From NCBI GenBank assembly GCA_025331125.1, contig JAOALB010000122.1, positions 1-64,000 on the forward strand: 64,000 nucleotides of DNA, read 5' to 3'. Below are positions 11,651-23,603 of this stretch, piece after piece. The DNA comes from Mycogone perniciosa. Lineage: Eukaryota; Ascomycota; Sordariomycetes; Hypocreales; Hypocreaceae. The first letter of the stretch is position 1. Each line of letters starts with the position of its first letter. A model generated the notes under the pieces. It saw only the letters and a program-made list of their open reading frames with translations. It made no database searches and had not been told where the DNA came from. A program made the translations under genes and the position numbers.

Positions 11651-11718
11651 ACATCACGACTACTACATCACACATCACATCACGACTACTACATCACACA
11701 TCACATCACTACTACTCC
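11651..11718. repeat. 26-bp tandem repeat, about 2.5 copies
   Basis: A unit beginning ACATCACGACTACTACATCA occurs twice in full and once in part. It lies in non-coding DNA upstream of the second peptide gene. Confidence 0.9.
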
Positions 11719-13417
11719 GTATTCCTAAACGAGATTTGCGAGATGATACTGAAGCGTGATAGATTGCAGGTTGGACTATAACCGGTATGCTCAGCCAGGT
11801 TGGGGATCTTGGAGCATAGCTGGGATATTAGTATCGCCCGTTATACGTCCCAGCTAATATACCACATACATACTCCGTAGCTTCTCCACGGGAAGGGCTC
11901 AGCTAGGCTAAGGCCTGAATATAGTATCAGATATTCGTTTCACCATTTGAATCACCTGGAAGCACCTGATAATGCACTGCGTGATCACGGTGAGAAATGC
12001 CGATGTAATACCCGAATCGGGTTTTGGCAAAGAGCATACGGAGTGCTAGATGTTCAACGCTAAGAAGACTTTCTTGCACCTAGAGAACTTTAAGCGGAGA
12101 GGTGAAGCTCCAAGGCAATAATACGGACTGTAATACGAAGTAGAGAACTCGGATATTCCATGGAGGATTCGAAACGGGGACAAATACAGCATGGCCTCAA
12201 TCTCCATTTGTGAATAACCGCGCTAGGACGAGGTTATATCTTGGCAGGATTCTGAGGAATATGAACCATAATGTCCAATTCAAGGTACAAGCCTCTGATG
12301 CTGTCTGACAATGTGTCCGGGAGAATTGACTAGGGCTTGTGGTGATTTTGGAGTCCTTTTCAATCCTGCAGTTTCATCTATGAAACAAGTGGTCGTGCAG
12401 GTTCGTTCGTTCGTGCGCTCGCTCGTCGATAGGTAATCTATATCGACTACGGAATACCATCCAGCTGCTCCATATATTCCCCGACCCGGGTCCATTAATG
12501 GATCAATCAGATAAGGAACACTCACCTAGATAATGATACGCTCACTGTATACCTTGTAAGTGTTGTCGAAATGTTAGAATAGTCGTCAATTAGGACAAAC
12601 GGACTGATGTAATAAGTGTTACTAATCTTTGAGCAAAATGAACCGTTGTGAGCTTGCAACTAATCTGCATGTTAGTTCACTTGATATTAATCGCAGCCTT
12701 AAATGTGGTCAGCTTCGATGTTAGATCTTGGAGTAGGGCTGAATCTCGATCGATTTCGCCCTTGAAAGCACGATCCAGCATCCTCATTTCAGGAGATATG
12801 ATGCCTTTTCGCCACAGAGAGGCCCAAAATACTCGGTGCAGGTTTTATCAGGCCAAGACCCCGATCTTCTCCTTGTTTATCTTTTTTTTTGCCTGGGCTG
12901 CTTACTTGGGTTTGTAATATGGACGGTTGAACTCCTTTTAGGGCTGGCCCCTTTTGGACCTTTGACTCTGCTGCAGGATATATCTTCGAACCAAGAAAGC
13001 TTTGCGTGATTCAGTAAAGCAACGATGGATAGGAAATGGCTAGAAGAAGTTTGTAACTATATAGAACTTACTAGGTTAAAAAAAAAGGTTGCGTGCAGTC
13101 TTGCAGAAAGCAGCAGCTGGCCATGACCTACACGAAAGCACTTTGGACTGGCTGCCAGTTGGCAACACAGAGCATTTGTTTTGACAGTTTCTCCCCCAGC
13201 ACTTCTTCTGTCACCTGGCACTCACCTTTTCTTTTGTTTACTTTTCTTTCCTCACATCAACAAAATTTCCGTGTCATCAACCTGAGGGCTTCAGAGAAGC
13301 ATCGCCACTTCCATCGTCTGTCCCGTTGGTAAGTCGTTCCACTTGATTCGCTTCATCCCCATCAAAGCATATCTCTCTAACTCTTTTGCAAGACTGGACA
13401 GCTCGCCCCCAGCAACG

Positions 13418-14362
13418 ATGCCTCTGAGAGCTGAGGGACGAAAGTCCACTCAAGTCCCCTGGCGCGAGATGGCCAAGGAAATCCCACGAAGCACGCGACA
13501 GACCTTCGCATATGGCATCAAACGCCGTCTCATCGAGCTTCAGAATGAAGGACACATCGTCGTCGCCAAAGGAATCACCCTCAACGTCAGCGAGGATGAC
13601 ATGCTCCCCTATGCCGATGATGGCACGATCAAAAAGCCTGAGAAACAAAGCAAGTCGTCTTCCAGTGAGACCGAAGAGGGGACGGAGGATACTGATGCCG
13701 ATGAACAAAAAGAAATATTCCCCATTCCCCTTCCACCCGAGCCGGGTATGGCTATCATGACCGAGGCAGAGATCCTTGGTCTTCTCGCGTCTCTGGAGAA
13801 GCGTCCAATGCCCTCGCATATTGTCTGGACCATCGCTCATGGCCGAATTGCCAAGTACAAGTCCAACATCACGGCCTTCCCAGCGCCGACCTACAAGCGG
13901 ATCCTAGCCATTCTCAAGGCTGCTGCGGAACAGCATCAGAACGACTGGACACAACTCTGTCAGCTCATGGACACTAGCCTCTGCGACCAGGCGTCTCTGG
14001 CCTCCTCCAACCCTCTGATGCTCCAGCTCCTCCAAATCGTGTGTCGTCTGTCGGGAGTTTCCACATCTACCGAGACCCTTCCCGGTGAATGGGATTCAAA
14101 CTTGCGTGGCAGACTCCTGGAGGGCAGCTGGAAGATTGCGGTGCGAATGGATCGCATCTTGTCCCTGTGGAATGCCTGTCGCCGGCTGATTGCAACGTCC
14201 CATTACTCTCTGTGGCTGCAATGCCAGGACGAGCTTGGTGAATTGAAGAGTGCCTTGGGCACTGATGGCCATCTTTACGACTTCGTGGATGGCGAGATTC
14301 GCCAACTGGAGGAGATTGTGGGAGAGGAGCGGGAGGAAGACACCGTGATGGTGTGTGACTGA
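13418..14362 (+). CDS. Conserved hypothetical protein, 314 aa
   Basis: Intronless. The frame stays open upstream to 13343, but the start at MPLRAEGRK is preferred because the 25 residues before it look like translated leader (A at -3, AACG before ATG). The N-terminal 60 residues are basic, with a helix-rich segment (VPWREMAKEI, FAYGIKRRLIELQNEGHIVV) that could be a small winged-helix-like or DNA-binding fold. A Ser/Glu/Asp-rich acidic linker spans about 85-120. The C-terminal 180 residues are predicted mostly helical, without catalytic motifs or membrane spans. I do not recognise the family. Codon use and length make it a confident gene, but function is unknown. Confidence 0.75.
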   Translation: MPLRAEGRKSTQVPWREMAKEIPRSTRQTFAYGIKRRLIELQNEGHIVVAKGITLNVSEDDMLPYADDGTIKKPEKQSKSSSSETEEGTEDTDADEQKEIFPIPLPPEPGMAIMTEAEILGLLASLEKRPMPSHIVWTIAHGRIAKYKSNITAFPAPTYKRILAILKAAAEQHQNDWTQLCQLMDTSLCDQASLASSNPLMLQLLQIVCRLSGVSTSTETLPGEWDSNLRGRLLEGSWKIAVRMDRILSLWNACRRLIATSHYSLWLQCQDELGELKSALGTDGHLYDFVDGEIRQLEEIVGEEREEDTVMVCD

Positions 14363-15061
14363 CGAGTGAAGGCTTGGGCAGATTCGGGGAAATGTTCTGT
14401 GTTTCCGTACGTTGCTAGGTAGTAAAGGAACAAGGGAATCTCGTTTATCGAGGAGAAACTCGGTGCCACAAGAAAACTAATCCGGGATTACCCGTTTCTT
14501 GAGTGAGGTCTGATCTTTGAAGTTGGTGAATGAGAGGGAAACGACAGCCTCATGTTCAATAACATTGAGGGTGGACATGATATGGAATGCTTCTCGCCTG
14601 CTGATCATTGTTTGTGAAATTCACCACCAAATTCAAGGCCATAAACGGGCCAGTCCTTGAGCCTACAAAGAAGGAATTAATTTTTCGATTTCTTTTGATG
14701 GTAGTATGCAGCGCATTTGGAGTATTTCCTGGCAGCGGAAAAGGCGCCTCCAAAACCCCAAACGATCCAATGTCAGCTCCTCATCATATGACCGAACGCG
14801 GAAATCCCCATCTTTCTACAAAGTATTTACGAATGCATCATATGTTCCAGTTTGCTCCAGATATGGAGAGAGCAGTACATATGGATGCCTGGTTCCGGGT
14901 GAGTATGACGTCAATTGCTTGGGCTAGCTGCGCAACAAACCGATTTCTGACGTCGGCGGCAAGAAAAGGTGGTGGTGATACATCATAAATAATGCCAAAG
15001 GAAAGCTGTCACAGGTAATCCTGATCCTGACGTCTTCATCCCTCTTCCCAGGCAAAAAGAA
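14363..15061. other. Intergenic / promoter region
   Basis: Contains the 3' flank of the 13418 gene and the promoter of the DUF3292-like gene, including three TGACGTC words. No further gene was seen. Confidence 0.6.
14906..15034. promoter_or_regulatory. Cluster of three TGACGTC (CRE/ATF-like) sites
   Basis: A perfect palindrome TGACGTCA at 14906-14913, then TGACGTC at 14948-14954 and 15028-15034, all within 160 bases upstream of the ATG at 15062. TGACGTCA is the classical site of ATF/CREB-type bZIP factors. Its use here is inferred. Confidence 0.4.
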
Positions 15062-17163
15062 ATGGCAGCTCCAGACCTAGACCAGAGCAGCGACACGTCC
15101 AGCAATGGACTCAGCAGCGAGCCCTATATAATCGAACGACACGAGGAAGAAACACCAACAGCCAGCCATGCCCTCGCCGAAGAAAGCATCCAATCCGAGT
15201 CTGACGACAAAGGCATCAGTCAACTCGAACATCATGAAATCGAAATGAAGGACATCGGGTGGAACGATGAGTCGCGGCATGTGGCCCAGCCTTTAGTCGG
15301 CGGCATGAAGAACGAAGATCTATGGACGCTGATCCGGAGATTCGACAAGCAGATCTTCCAGGTCAAAAGCATTGAAGAGGTGCCGCTGGCGGATCTGGAC
15401 ATGAATATTGCTGAAGATGAGGCCTTCTCGCCTGATAAGCTTCGTGCGCAGATGGAGCGGCTGTACATGACTGTCATTGTATCTCTGACGTCGTTTTGGA
15501 AACACATCGTCCGTCTTCGATCGTGGAGGGAGCGAGACAGGACCGCGGCTTTCTTGGCTGTGTATAGCATTGCATGGCTGCTTGACTTGAGCATCCCAAC
15601 CATGATGGCGTTCCTCATGGTGCTGATCGCATATCCGCCAGCGAGAAGCATATGCTTCCCACCCGTTCCACCAGCAATCGTCGATTCTACAACCGGAGGC
15701 GTGCAGAAACCTCCAGCCGGCGTCCTCGCCTCGGGTGACTCTCTCACGGGCGCTCCCGAAAAGCATGAGGGTGAGGGAGTGGAACAAGAGGCACATAGCT
15801 TCGTCAACAGCATTGCGTCGGTATGTGGAGGCGTAAGACCTCATTAACTGTTGGATGAACAAGAACACTAACAATGAGTGCGTTCAGATCGTCATCAGCA
15901 CCAGTGCAGGAAAACATCCACAGGGCGACCCTTACGATGACAACACCGCGCCAGATCCTACACAGCTGGCAGAGGAAATTTCAGACGCAAAAGACAAGAC
16001 CGATGGAGTAGAGACAGATGCCGAGAAGGACAAGACGAAGAAACCCGTGTCGAATGCTGTCTGGGGCAATGCTGGGCCGGTGATGCACTGTATTTCTGAC
16101 CTGGTCGATACGTGGGAGCGTTTTGCGAATGCGCTCAGTCCGACATCACCTTTTCCGACACATCAGCCTGGACTGACCCTGGCGGCTTGTCTACTGCCAG
16201 TGTTTCTGGCATCGTTCTTTGTGACTTCGTATATGATGATGAAAGGGCTGGGCTTTGGGATTGGTTTCGGCTTCTTTGGCGATCCGATCATCACGCCAGC
16301 AATTGACCTCATCAACAAGACGTATCCACGGTGGCAGCGATTTGTCGAACTGCGACACACGATTCTACGAGGCATTCCAACCAATGCTCAGCTCGCCATC
16401 ACTTTGCTGCGAATTGGAGAGAGAAACTAAACGCCTCTTCCTCCGCCTCCAGCATCAGACGCACCACCACCAGTCGAGACCAATACAGAAGCCGCCCAAC
16501 ACGTTGAGAATCTAGGTACAGGTCATTCTATCGCATTCAAGGTGGCACTCTTACACTTGGCTCACAAGGATTCACAGGTGTTACCGATGAAGAAGCCGAA
16601 GAGGCATTGCAGCCAGACCCAGACCAAAAAGAAGACTTCAAAGACGACAACCAGCAGCGCAAACCGAAACGCTCCCGTCGCATCCTCAACCTCCTCAAAG
16701 GCACCGCCAAAGGCGGCGTCCAAACCGCCCTCACAGCCGACAAGGCCAAAGCCGCAGCCGGTGCAACTCACGCGCGAAACCGCTTGGGAGTCATCCCAGA
16801 CAGGCGTCTGGACACTCAAAAGCCGGACCAATATGCTTCCCTGCGCGGTATGGCGGCAAGAAGGGCTATGTGTACATCACGACTACGGCTACGACGCCAG
16901 CTGTGAGTTGGATGCCAGATAGAAGGGGCGTGAATCTCGCGTGGGCGGTGGCAATTGAAGAGATTGGGGAGCTGAGGAAGGTTGGAGGACTGGGCTGGAA
17001 GAGTAAGATAGTGGTAGGATGGGCCATGGGAAAGGAGGTTGTGGATGGGTTGGTGGTGAGGACAAAGAGGGGAGACGAGTTTCACCTTACAGCTGTTGTA
17101 GTGAGGGACGAGTTGTTTAATCGGTTGATTGCAATGGGGAGTCAGATGTGGGAGGCGTGTTGA
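15062..17163 (+). pseudogene. DUF3292-type membrane protein gene with an in-frame stop and a frameshift
   Basis: Exons read 15062-15820, 15888-16515 and 16578-17163, with a GTATGT..TTCAG intron and a GTACAG..CACAG intron. The translated parts resemble the fungal DUF3292 family: an acidic N-terminus, helical FDKQIFQVK segment, hydrophobic span around 15545-15640, a second long Gly-rich hydrophobic span around 16165-16300 (GFGIGFGFFGDP), then basic NRLGV and GGKKGYVYITT segments and a C-terminal GLGWKSK..VVGW block. Two lesions are visible. A TAA at 16428-16430 interrupts the frame just before a Pro-rich stretch that continues in the same frame, as if a Lys AAA became TAA. Between about 16,795 and 16,840 the reading frame changes from NRLGVIP to FPARYGGKKG without splice signals. 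Either a decaying gene or assembly error; a shortened protein ending at 16430 could still be made. The family call rests on memory of the pattern. Confidence 0.7.
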
Positions 17164-17388
17164 GGTGGTGAATGCATTCATCTTCACATCCTTACGATAG
17201 AACCATGTTTGAGGAATTAATAATGGCCTCTAGGAAAGCAACCCAATGATGCAATGTGGAGTTCATATACATATTATTACATGTTCAGCTGAACTTGGCA
17301 ACCTTGATTCTCCTCAGCAACCCCGCGTTTGCATCCTCATTCATATCTATCTCAGCCGACTGAGTGTATCACCAACTGGGACATCACC

Positions 17389-18324
17389 ATGACCTTCACC
17401 TTCACCCCAGAGCCATACGACGCAGCCATCTCGTCCTCCTATCTCATATGCGAAGCCTGCGACACTCAATTCGCAACCGCCGATCGCTCCGCCCTCGCAT
17501 CGTGCCACATCTGCGACGATCCGCGCCAATATATCCCTCCCTCGGGCCAATCCTTCACCACCCTCTGTGAGATCCGCGCCGCTGGTCATCGCAATGACTT
17601 CAAGTCCTACGCGCACGACGAGCGCATCACCTTCATCCGCACGATCCCACGCCTCGCAATCGGCCAGCGCGCCATCTTGATCCGCACGCCAGCGGGCAAC
17701 ATCCTCTGGGACTGCATCACGCTCCTCGACGACGAGACGATCGCGCGTGTAAACGCCCTAGGCGGTATCAAAGCCATAGTGATCAGTCACCCGCACTTTT
17801 ACAGCGCGCACGTGCAATGGGCCAGGGCGTTTCAATGTCCCGTATACATCTCCGCCGAAGACGAGAAGTGGACGACGCAGCGTTCGGCGCATCGGCGGGT
17901 CCTCGCCGAGATCGAGACGGAGATCCTTCCGGGCAGCGGCGCCACGGCGATTAAGCTGGGCGGGCATTTCCCCGGGTCGATGGTGCTGCTCTTTGATGGA
18001 CGGTTGTTCGTTGCAGATACGCTCATGACGACACCTGCGGGCTTGGGGAAGTGGACTGAAGATGCGAGCGGTGCAGCGAGGGAGAAGCCGCTGGGACTGA
18101 ACACATTTGCATTTCTGTGGAGTGTTCCGAATAGTATCCCTCTGAGCGTGGACGAGATAGCGAGGATGTGGAAGATTCTGAAGGAGTATGAGTTCAAGGC
18201 GACGCATGGGCTTTTCGACGGCTATGATGTGGAGGATGAGAGGGTGAAGGAGAGGGTGTTGGAGAGTATGAAGATCCAGACGAGGGCAGTGGGGTTTGTG
18301 AAGCATGCGCTTTTAGATGAGTAG
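17389..18324 (+). CDS. Metallo-beta-lactamase-fold hydrolase-like protein, 311 aa
   Basis: Intronless. The frame opens at 17329, but the MTFTFTPEP start is preferred because the 20 residues before it look like leader. Near the N-terminus two CxxC pairs (C21/C24 and C39/C42) form a likely zinc knuckle. The core follows metallo-beta-lactamase order: ILIRTPAGNILWDC strand region, then a metal-binding segment SHPHFYSAH (H134, H136, H141), then GGHFPGS (H193) and the FVAD strand (D210). The classical HxHxDH is altered to HPHFYSxH, a variant seen in fungal and bacterial proteins annotated only by fold, so activity and substrate are unknown. No signal peptide or membrane span, hence probably soluble. 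The C-terminal 80 residues are charged and helical. Confidence 0.85.
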   Translation: MTFTFTPEPYDAAISSSYLICEACDTQFATADRSALASCHICDDPRQYIPPSGQSFTTLCEIRAAGHRNDFKSYAHDERITFIRTIPRLAIGQRAILIRTPAGNILWDCITLLDDETIARVNALGGIKAIVISHPHFYSAHVQWARAFQCPVYISAEDEKWTTQRSAHRRVLAEIETEILPGSGATAIKLGGHFPGSMVLLFDGRLFVADTLMTTPAGLGKWTEDASGAAREKPLGLNTFAFLWSVPNSIPLSVDEIARMWKILKEYEFKATHGLFDGYDVEDERVKERVLESMKIQTRAVGFVKHALLDE

Positions 18325-18540
18325 ATGAATTAATGATGAGGCATGGTATGGTTTCGTGATATTTCTCTCATTCTGAATTACATTCGTGTCGGGTATCTTT
18401 GAAGCTCGTATAAGAAGGATCATGGTATGAAGAAAAGAAAACAAAACAAAACAAAGACCCCCGGCTCGCCCATTTTCCCTTTCAAACGCCGCTCCATCGC
18501 CAAGTGATGGTATGTTAGGACCTGGTGTCCATATCGTTCG

Positions 18541-19065
18541 TTACTTTGCCGCAGGAGCATCGTTTTGTCGCCAGTAGCGATAGAGCATCTCCCAGCCCTC
18601 GTCCGGGAGCTCAACGACGGAATCGTTCAAGGTATCAAGGATAAACGGATTAGCTGCATCTCATCTCGTCAGTCTCCGTTATTATATCCACTCTAGATAT
18701 GTGTGCCGAGTCCACCTACGCATCAGATCGACGGCTTCATCTCCGGCATCCATGGCCAAATCCATCCTCGTCGAATTATAACATCCGTACCGCTGCTGCA
18801 GCTCCAGCATGCACTTCCACAGCTCCTTGGTCTCATCCGCACTCATGCCTCCACAGCTGCGTACTGAGCAAGTGCTTGACTGTCGACTCCGTTCGAAGCC
18901 TCGGAGCGAGGATGCGCCATGGCCGGATTCTTCGGACTGAGGCGGGGCGACTGCGGCGGCGGCCGAGGGATCTTCTCGGCCGATTTCGTCATCATCGCTC
19001 AGAGAGGACCATATTGAGTTGATAGACCAGGAGGAGGCCTTTCGATGGGGCAGACGGTGGAACAT
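18541..19065 (-). CDS. Hypothetical protein, 152 aa, one intron
   Basis: Exon 1 is 18720-19065 and exon 2 is 18541-18653, joined across a 66-bp GTAGGT..GATGCAG intron in phase 1. The joined frame reads through VDLM-PNPFILDTLNDSVVEL and ends ...DAPAAK. The N-terminal 60 residues are Ser-rich and basic (MFHRLPHRKASSW), followed by an acidic DDDEIGRED patch. The C-terminal half (ELWKCMLELQQRYGCYNSTRMDLAMD and EGWEMLYRYW) looks like an ordered helical domain. I do not recognise the family; no catalytic or targeting motif is seen. Splice signals, frame preservation and codon pattern support the gene. Confidence 0.72.
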
Positions 19066-22000
19066 GATTAAATTCGGCAGTATTCCGTAGAGATAGACAG
19101 ACGCCTCGGTATCTGAGTAGTTTTATGCAAACAAAAGCTTGGTTTACACGAAGGGGAAGAGATTGCCAGGGCAAGGGCAAACAAAGAGAAGGGGGGGCCG
19201 GCCTTGGACTTATACTACGTAATTCCACATAATAGATGCTAGCATGCAGCTTCAGCAACCCAAAAAAAAAGAGGGCGCAGGAAAATTGGTGAGCAAGCCC
19301 AGTTTTTTTTGGATTTCTCAAGTAGGGCTCCATTCCGTTGATCCCGATGTCTCAGTTCGTGGACAGGTCAAGGGTGGGTCCGATGTCGATGTCGATGTCG
19401 GTCTTGGAGCTCCGGTCATCTGCCTTTTTTCTTGCTCAAATAATGGGCCATAAGGGTGTTTATTATACGGAGTAGAGTACGAAGTATTAGGTGCATAGAT
19501 AGCTCAAAAGAACGCATTGTATTACTAAGTGCAGAAGTTGACAGCGTTTCGAGAGATGTTGGCTTTTGGCTTTGGCTCTGCCCCTTGTCCATCTCGCAAG
19601 CCACAAGACGACACCCATGACGATCAATTTCTGCTTCCTGCTGACATACCATTGCAGCATTCATTTCATGGTCTCTTTCTTAAAAGGAAGCGAAAAAAGA
19701 AAAGAAAAAAAGGCCTTCGGAGGTGTCGGCATGCTGCCTGACTCCAGTCATCACACTCGCATGATTGGCCGGCTAACCAGGAATTGCGTCGCAGCCCAAG
19801 TGCCGAAATAGTGACGTGGGCAAGAAACGGCACTTGGCTCTCGGCGCAGTGCGATCGCGCAATTGTTGGTGTAATCGTGACATGTTGTTGGCAACATTGG
19901 CCCATTTCGAGGCCTAATGACCTGTTGGACAGCACATCACAGCATATGCTACACATTCCTGGGACTACGGACAACACGCTGCTCTTGGCAGAGCCTCCTC
20001 CTCCTCTCGTAGCAGTCAGGACTGATGACACCAGAATGCTAAACGAGCCTTCGTGGGGTTGGATCGTAGGATGTGAGTGAGGAGTGAGACTCGGTCAGTG
20101 CACGCGGGCGTCTTATCACCGGAGACGGATCATCGGCCCTCGTAAAAACCGGTGGGATTCGCGTCCAAAGTGAACCGGAGCGGGGAAAGTCTTCAAGGTT
20201 GGAGGTCAGTCAGACACGACACCGTCAGCGTGAAAAAAGGGGTTCATTTTTGGTGTCTTGAGGGCCGGAATTCGGAGCGATAATGGTGTCTGACCAAAGC
20301 TCATTCGTGTTCAAATCTATCGACTCTTAGTTTTAAATAGGCCTAGGCCCACGCCGGTCGGACGGGGCCGTGATCGGCATTCTGGATGGAATTTCATCGG
20401 AGGAATCGCCGAATAGCCTTCCGGCTTAGGCCCGTTGACAGGACGGCGATCATCACCATAGACGTGTGAATTAGTAACCATTGGTATGGAGAAAACGAGA
20501 CAATGTCGAACCGGCCCGATGACGCTCCGGTGAGGCTCTCACTCGGATCGAGATCGGAGTCCAGCTGTCTGATGAACTGAATCGGAGAGAGATGGAGCAA
20601 CATGCAGTAATTTGTCCTGCCGGTTGGTACCCTGTTCTCACAATTTCATCGACATCTTCGGTCGTGCCATTGACTGCTATCATTCTGCGCAGGCTTCCAA
20701 GGCCGCATAATCCAATGGGACATGCTGGGTCAGACAACATATTGTAGCAATAGCCAGAAGGACACGCACAGCTAGTTGGAGCAGCGAGCTGGTGAATGCC
20801 AAGCTGGTCTCTGGTACTGAGATATATGTTCAGGCATATAAGCGATAAGAACGGAGTGGATGATAATGTGCCTTATCAGAAACCAGAGCGAAGGGATGCC
20901 ATCCCGAATAACTGTGTGAGAAGCACGAGGGTATTGGGAACTGATCAGGCACTACAAGCTGAGTAACAACCTGTATGACAAGAAGACTAGCAAGCATATG
21001 ATTACAGTGATGGCTGAGAAGTTCCATCATTTCCGTAAGGCGGTGCGAACAATATCAAGGTTTTTCGAACATCCGGCAAAATAGATCACGAACCTGCAAT
21101 AAAGCTACCGATTTATATTCATTGGATGAAAGAATTACAGTTTTTCTTTTCTAATTCATTCATCTTCCGAGAACACTAGTCTCCATTCAAGTAGTCTAGA
21201 GGTAGATTTCCGGATGGATTCATCTACCGTCCGTTATTTCATGCAAAGACCAGAAGCACATGATAAACAGTATTCTCAATGAGCAAGCATGCTCTCCGTG
21301 GATGAACTGCAACGTGATCCGATCATTCTATGGGTGTAACCCATTCACTCCCCAAGTGCTACAGTAGTCCAACAGCCATTTGCTTCACAAAAGAACGCCA
21401 AATAAACCGTCCTCTCTCTCATAGGTCATTGAGGCGTCCAACCAAGCAGAAGGTAGCGGTCAATGAGCCAGACGCCACGATACGTCAAGCCCAGATCAAT
21501 CATGGTGCAGAGCCGAGGCATGTCAACGCAGCATCTCGGGCCGCGATGCATCTCTCGGCTTGGTCCCATGCTCAGATAAGCCCATCTGTATGCATCTCCA
21601 AACGCAATCACACGTGGGAAGCGATGTCATCGTGCAGTATAGGACAGTGTCACATCATCTCCCACATGCCTCGGCGTCAACAGCGAAGCACCGTCTTCTT
21701 TCTCGCTCGCCAGATCGAGTCATCAGATCACCCACTCTCTTCAGATTGACTGGTGTTCTAGGTATTCTAACGAAAATATTCTGGAAAGCCACCCCTCACT
21801 ATCTCTCGCGATTCCACCCGATGATTCGCATACCCTCCCCTTCTCAGCCCTCTTAGAGACGTGCCTAGAACTCAGTTATCTGGGAGGCTAGACATCCCCA
21901 CCGGTTCCAGCCGGGAGGTTCACCGAAGATCCCTCCGTCTATTTAATAAGCTAGCTAATAAGCTCTCAAACCCCGCCTTTGCTTGTCCATATCGTCGGGC

Positions 22001-23294
22001 ACACGGATCCATGCGAGCTGAAGATGGCACTGAAGGCTATTCCTCTCAGCTCGCCAATATATCACTTGCAGCTGAAAGCAAATGCTACGCTGAAAATACA
22101 TAATGGAAGGGGGATACACTCCGTACATATATATATACATACATACACATACACATACACATACACCAGGAGAAAGTATCGTACATTCCAGAGGAGGCGA
22201 CGCATGTTTCATCAAGAAGCGGCGGGCCACTACTTGTACTCCGTACGAAATGCTAGTGAGCAAACTTCGATAATGTGGCGTCATGAATGCCACATTTGAC
22301 GCATGCATCATTTGCATAGGGCGCATTATTAGTCCCGAATTCACGGACCGACAGGCTGGCATCAATATGACGGATTGTTGGGAACATTTGGAACAAGTCA
22401 TATGAGTGTCAAACCATGCGACTTGGTAATAATCTGGAAATCACACGTAGCCAAGGGAGATTGGATGCATCAATTATCAATCAGAATTGTTATGGTATTC
22501 CTGCCATTCAGTGTTGAGCCTCTTCCACATAGTGCCCAAACCCATCCATCAGATCTTCCCTCAGACCCTCCAAACACGTCTGATCTATCCAAACACTACC
22601 CCTGCCTGGTTGGCCCTTTTGCGGGCTTTTTGCTCCTTGGGCAGTGATGCTGCCAAAATGTCCTCGTGGACAAGTTTCATGCCCAGCCACATGCCCAACC
22701 AACGACCAATGTGGAATGAAATATCCGAAACAAAAAATGTGTGCGCTAATAATGCCAATGCAAAAAAGTAAAGAAATAAAATACAATCTGTGTGTCCAAA
22801 ATAAATAATGCTTCTTTCCAACGCCATAAACAAAGTCTTTGGCCCGCCCCTGTTGTACGTAGTTGTATATCTGGTCTAAAACAATTGCGCGCGCGAGCGA
22901 GCGGGATGGGTATGTAATGCGATGTAATAACGAGCAAGGAGTAACGATGGCTGCATGGGTATAGGGTGATCGATGTTGAGCGGTCGTGAGGGATTGTAGA
23001 TGGAGGGTAGTGTCGAGGTGTCGAGAGAGTGTTTGTGTAGGTTGGCGAAGTGCTCCAGAGCGGGTGCGTCCCCCTGGGGGAGCATTCGAACGAGATGCCA
23101 TAGTCCTCAGCTACAGCAATGATATTGATGTCGATGCATGCGCGTGTGCGCACGAGGTTCGTTCGGAGAGAAGAGGAAAGGTCAACGACAGAAGACAAGG
23201 GACCATGATCGAGATCCTTTGCCAGGATCAAGCAGGCCTCCTGCTCCTCGCGTCTGCGAAAGTCATCGTCCAATGTCACATCGCGTCTTCGCGC
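19066..23294. other. Long intergenic region
   Basis: About 4.2 kb without a supportable gene. It includes the promoter of the 18541-19065 gene, a (GATGTC)n-like tract near 19,384, an A/G-rich run near 19,690, and alternating CATATA/CACATA repeats at about 22,130-22,165. Open frames here overlap one another on both strands and show no domains. One frame at the right edge could be a spliced extension of the 23295-23603 gene. Confidence 0.5.
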
Positions 23295-23603
23295 TCACTT
23301 CCGATGAGTCTTTCGCGACGTCTTCGCTCCGTCGTAATGCCTCCTGACGCGCTCCCGTCCCCTGCGCTCTTCCTCGCTGTGGCTCTGATTCCCATCATCG
23401 CTCGCACCACTGCTCAGACGGCTGCGGTCTTCCTCGTACCACGCGCTGAGCGTCTTGCCGCCGAACATGAGGTCCTCATCTTCGATTATGATGGGCTGAA
23501 TCCACGTGTGCGAGTTGAGGTCGAGTTCGCAAGCCGAGGGGTCGAGGGCTTGTAGGTTGGGGAGGAGGTAGTATGTTTGTGTTGCTTCGGATTTGGGCGA
23601 CAT
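23295..23603 (-). CDS. Small hypothetical protein, 102 aa
   Basis: Starts MSPKSEATQTYYLLPNLQ. An apparently ordered first half (LDPSACELDLNSHTW, IIIEDEDLMFGGKTLSAWYE) is followed by a charged, Arg/Glu-rich second half ending KTSRKTHRK. The order and composition look like a real conserved small protein, but I cannot name it. A possible 45-bp intron (donor GTGAGC overlapping the stop, acceptor CGCAG, 23254-23298) would replace the last residue and extend the protein by REEQEACLILAKDLDHG and beyond. Without transcript data the shorter form is listed. Confidence 0.55.
   Translation of the reverse strand: MSPKSEATQTYYLLPNLQALDPSACELDLNSHTWIQPIIIEDEDLMFGGKTLSAWYEEDRSRLSSGASDDGNQSHSEEERRGRERVRRHYDGAKTSRKTHRK

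Larger units (their letters stand above)
11224..13417. other. Intergenic stretch
   Basis: Holds the upstream region of the second peptide gene on the left and the promoter of the 13418 gene on the right. No gene could be supported. An imperfect short GTTCGTTCGTGCG-like tract lies near 12,400. Confidence 0.55.

Noticed and set aside
2546..13417. RiPP-type modifying enzymes (UstYa/DUF3328 or oxidases) near the peptide genes
   Set aside because: Looked for the HxxHC pattern and long frames on both strands between 2.5 and 13.4 kb and found none; any partner must lie outside the window.
15232..15874. Long minus-strand frames opposite the DUF3292-like gene
   Set aside because: Composition shadows of the forward coding strand, with no domain content.
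22508..23279. Minus-strand frames of 177-197 residues downstream of the 23603 gene
   Set aside because: Low-complexity composition, mutual overlap and no domains; at most a short spliced extension of the neighbour is credible.
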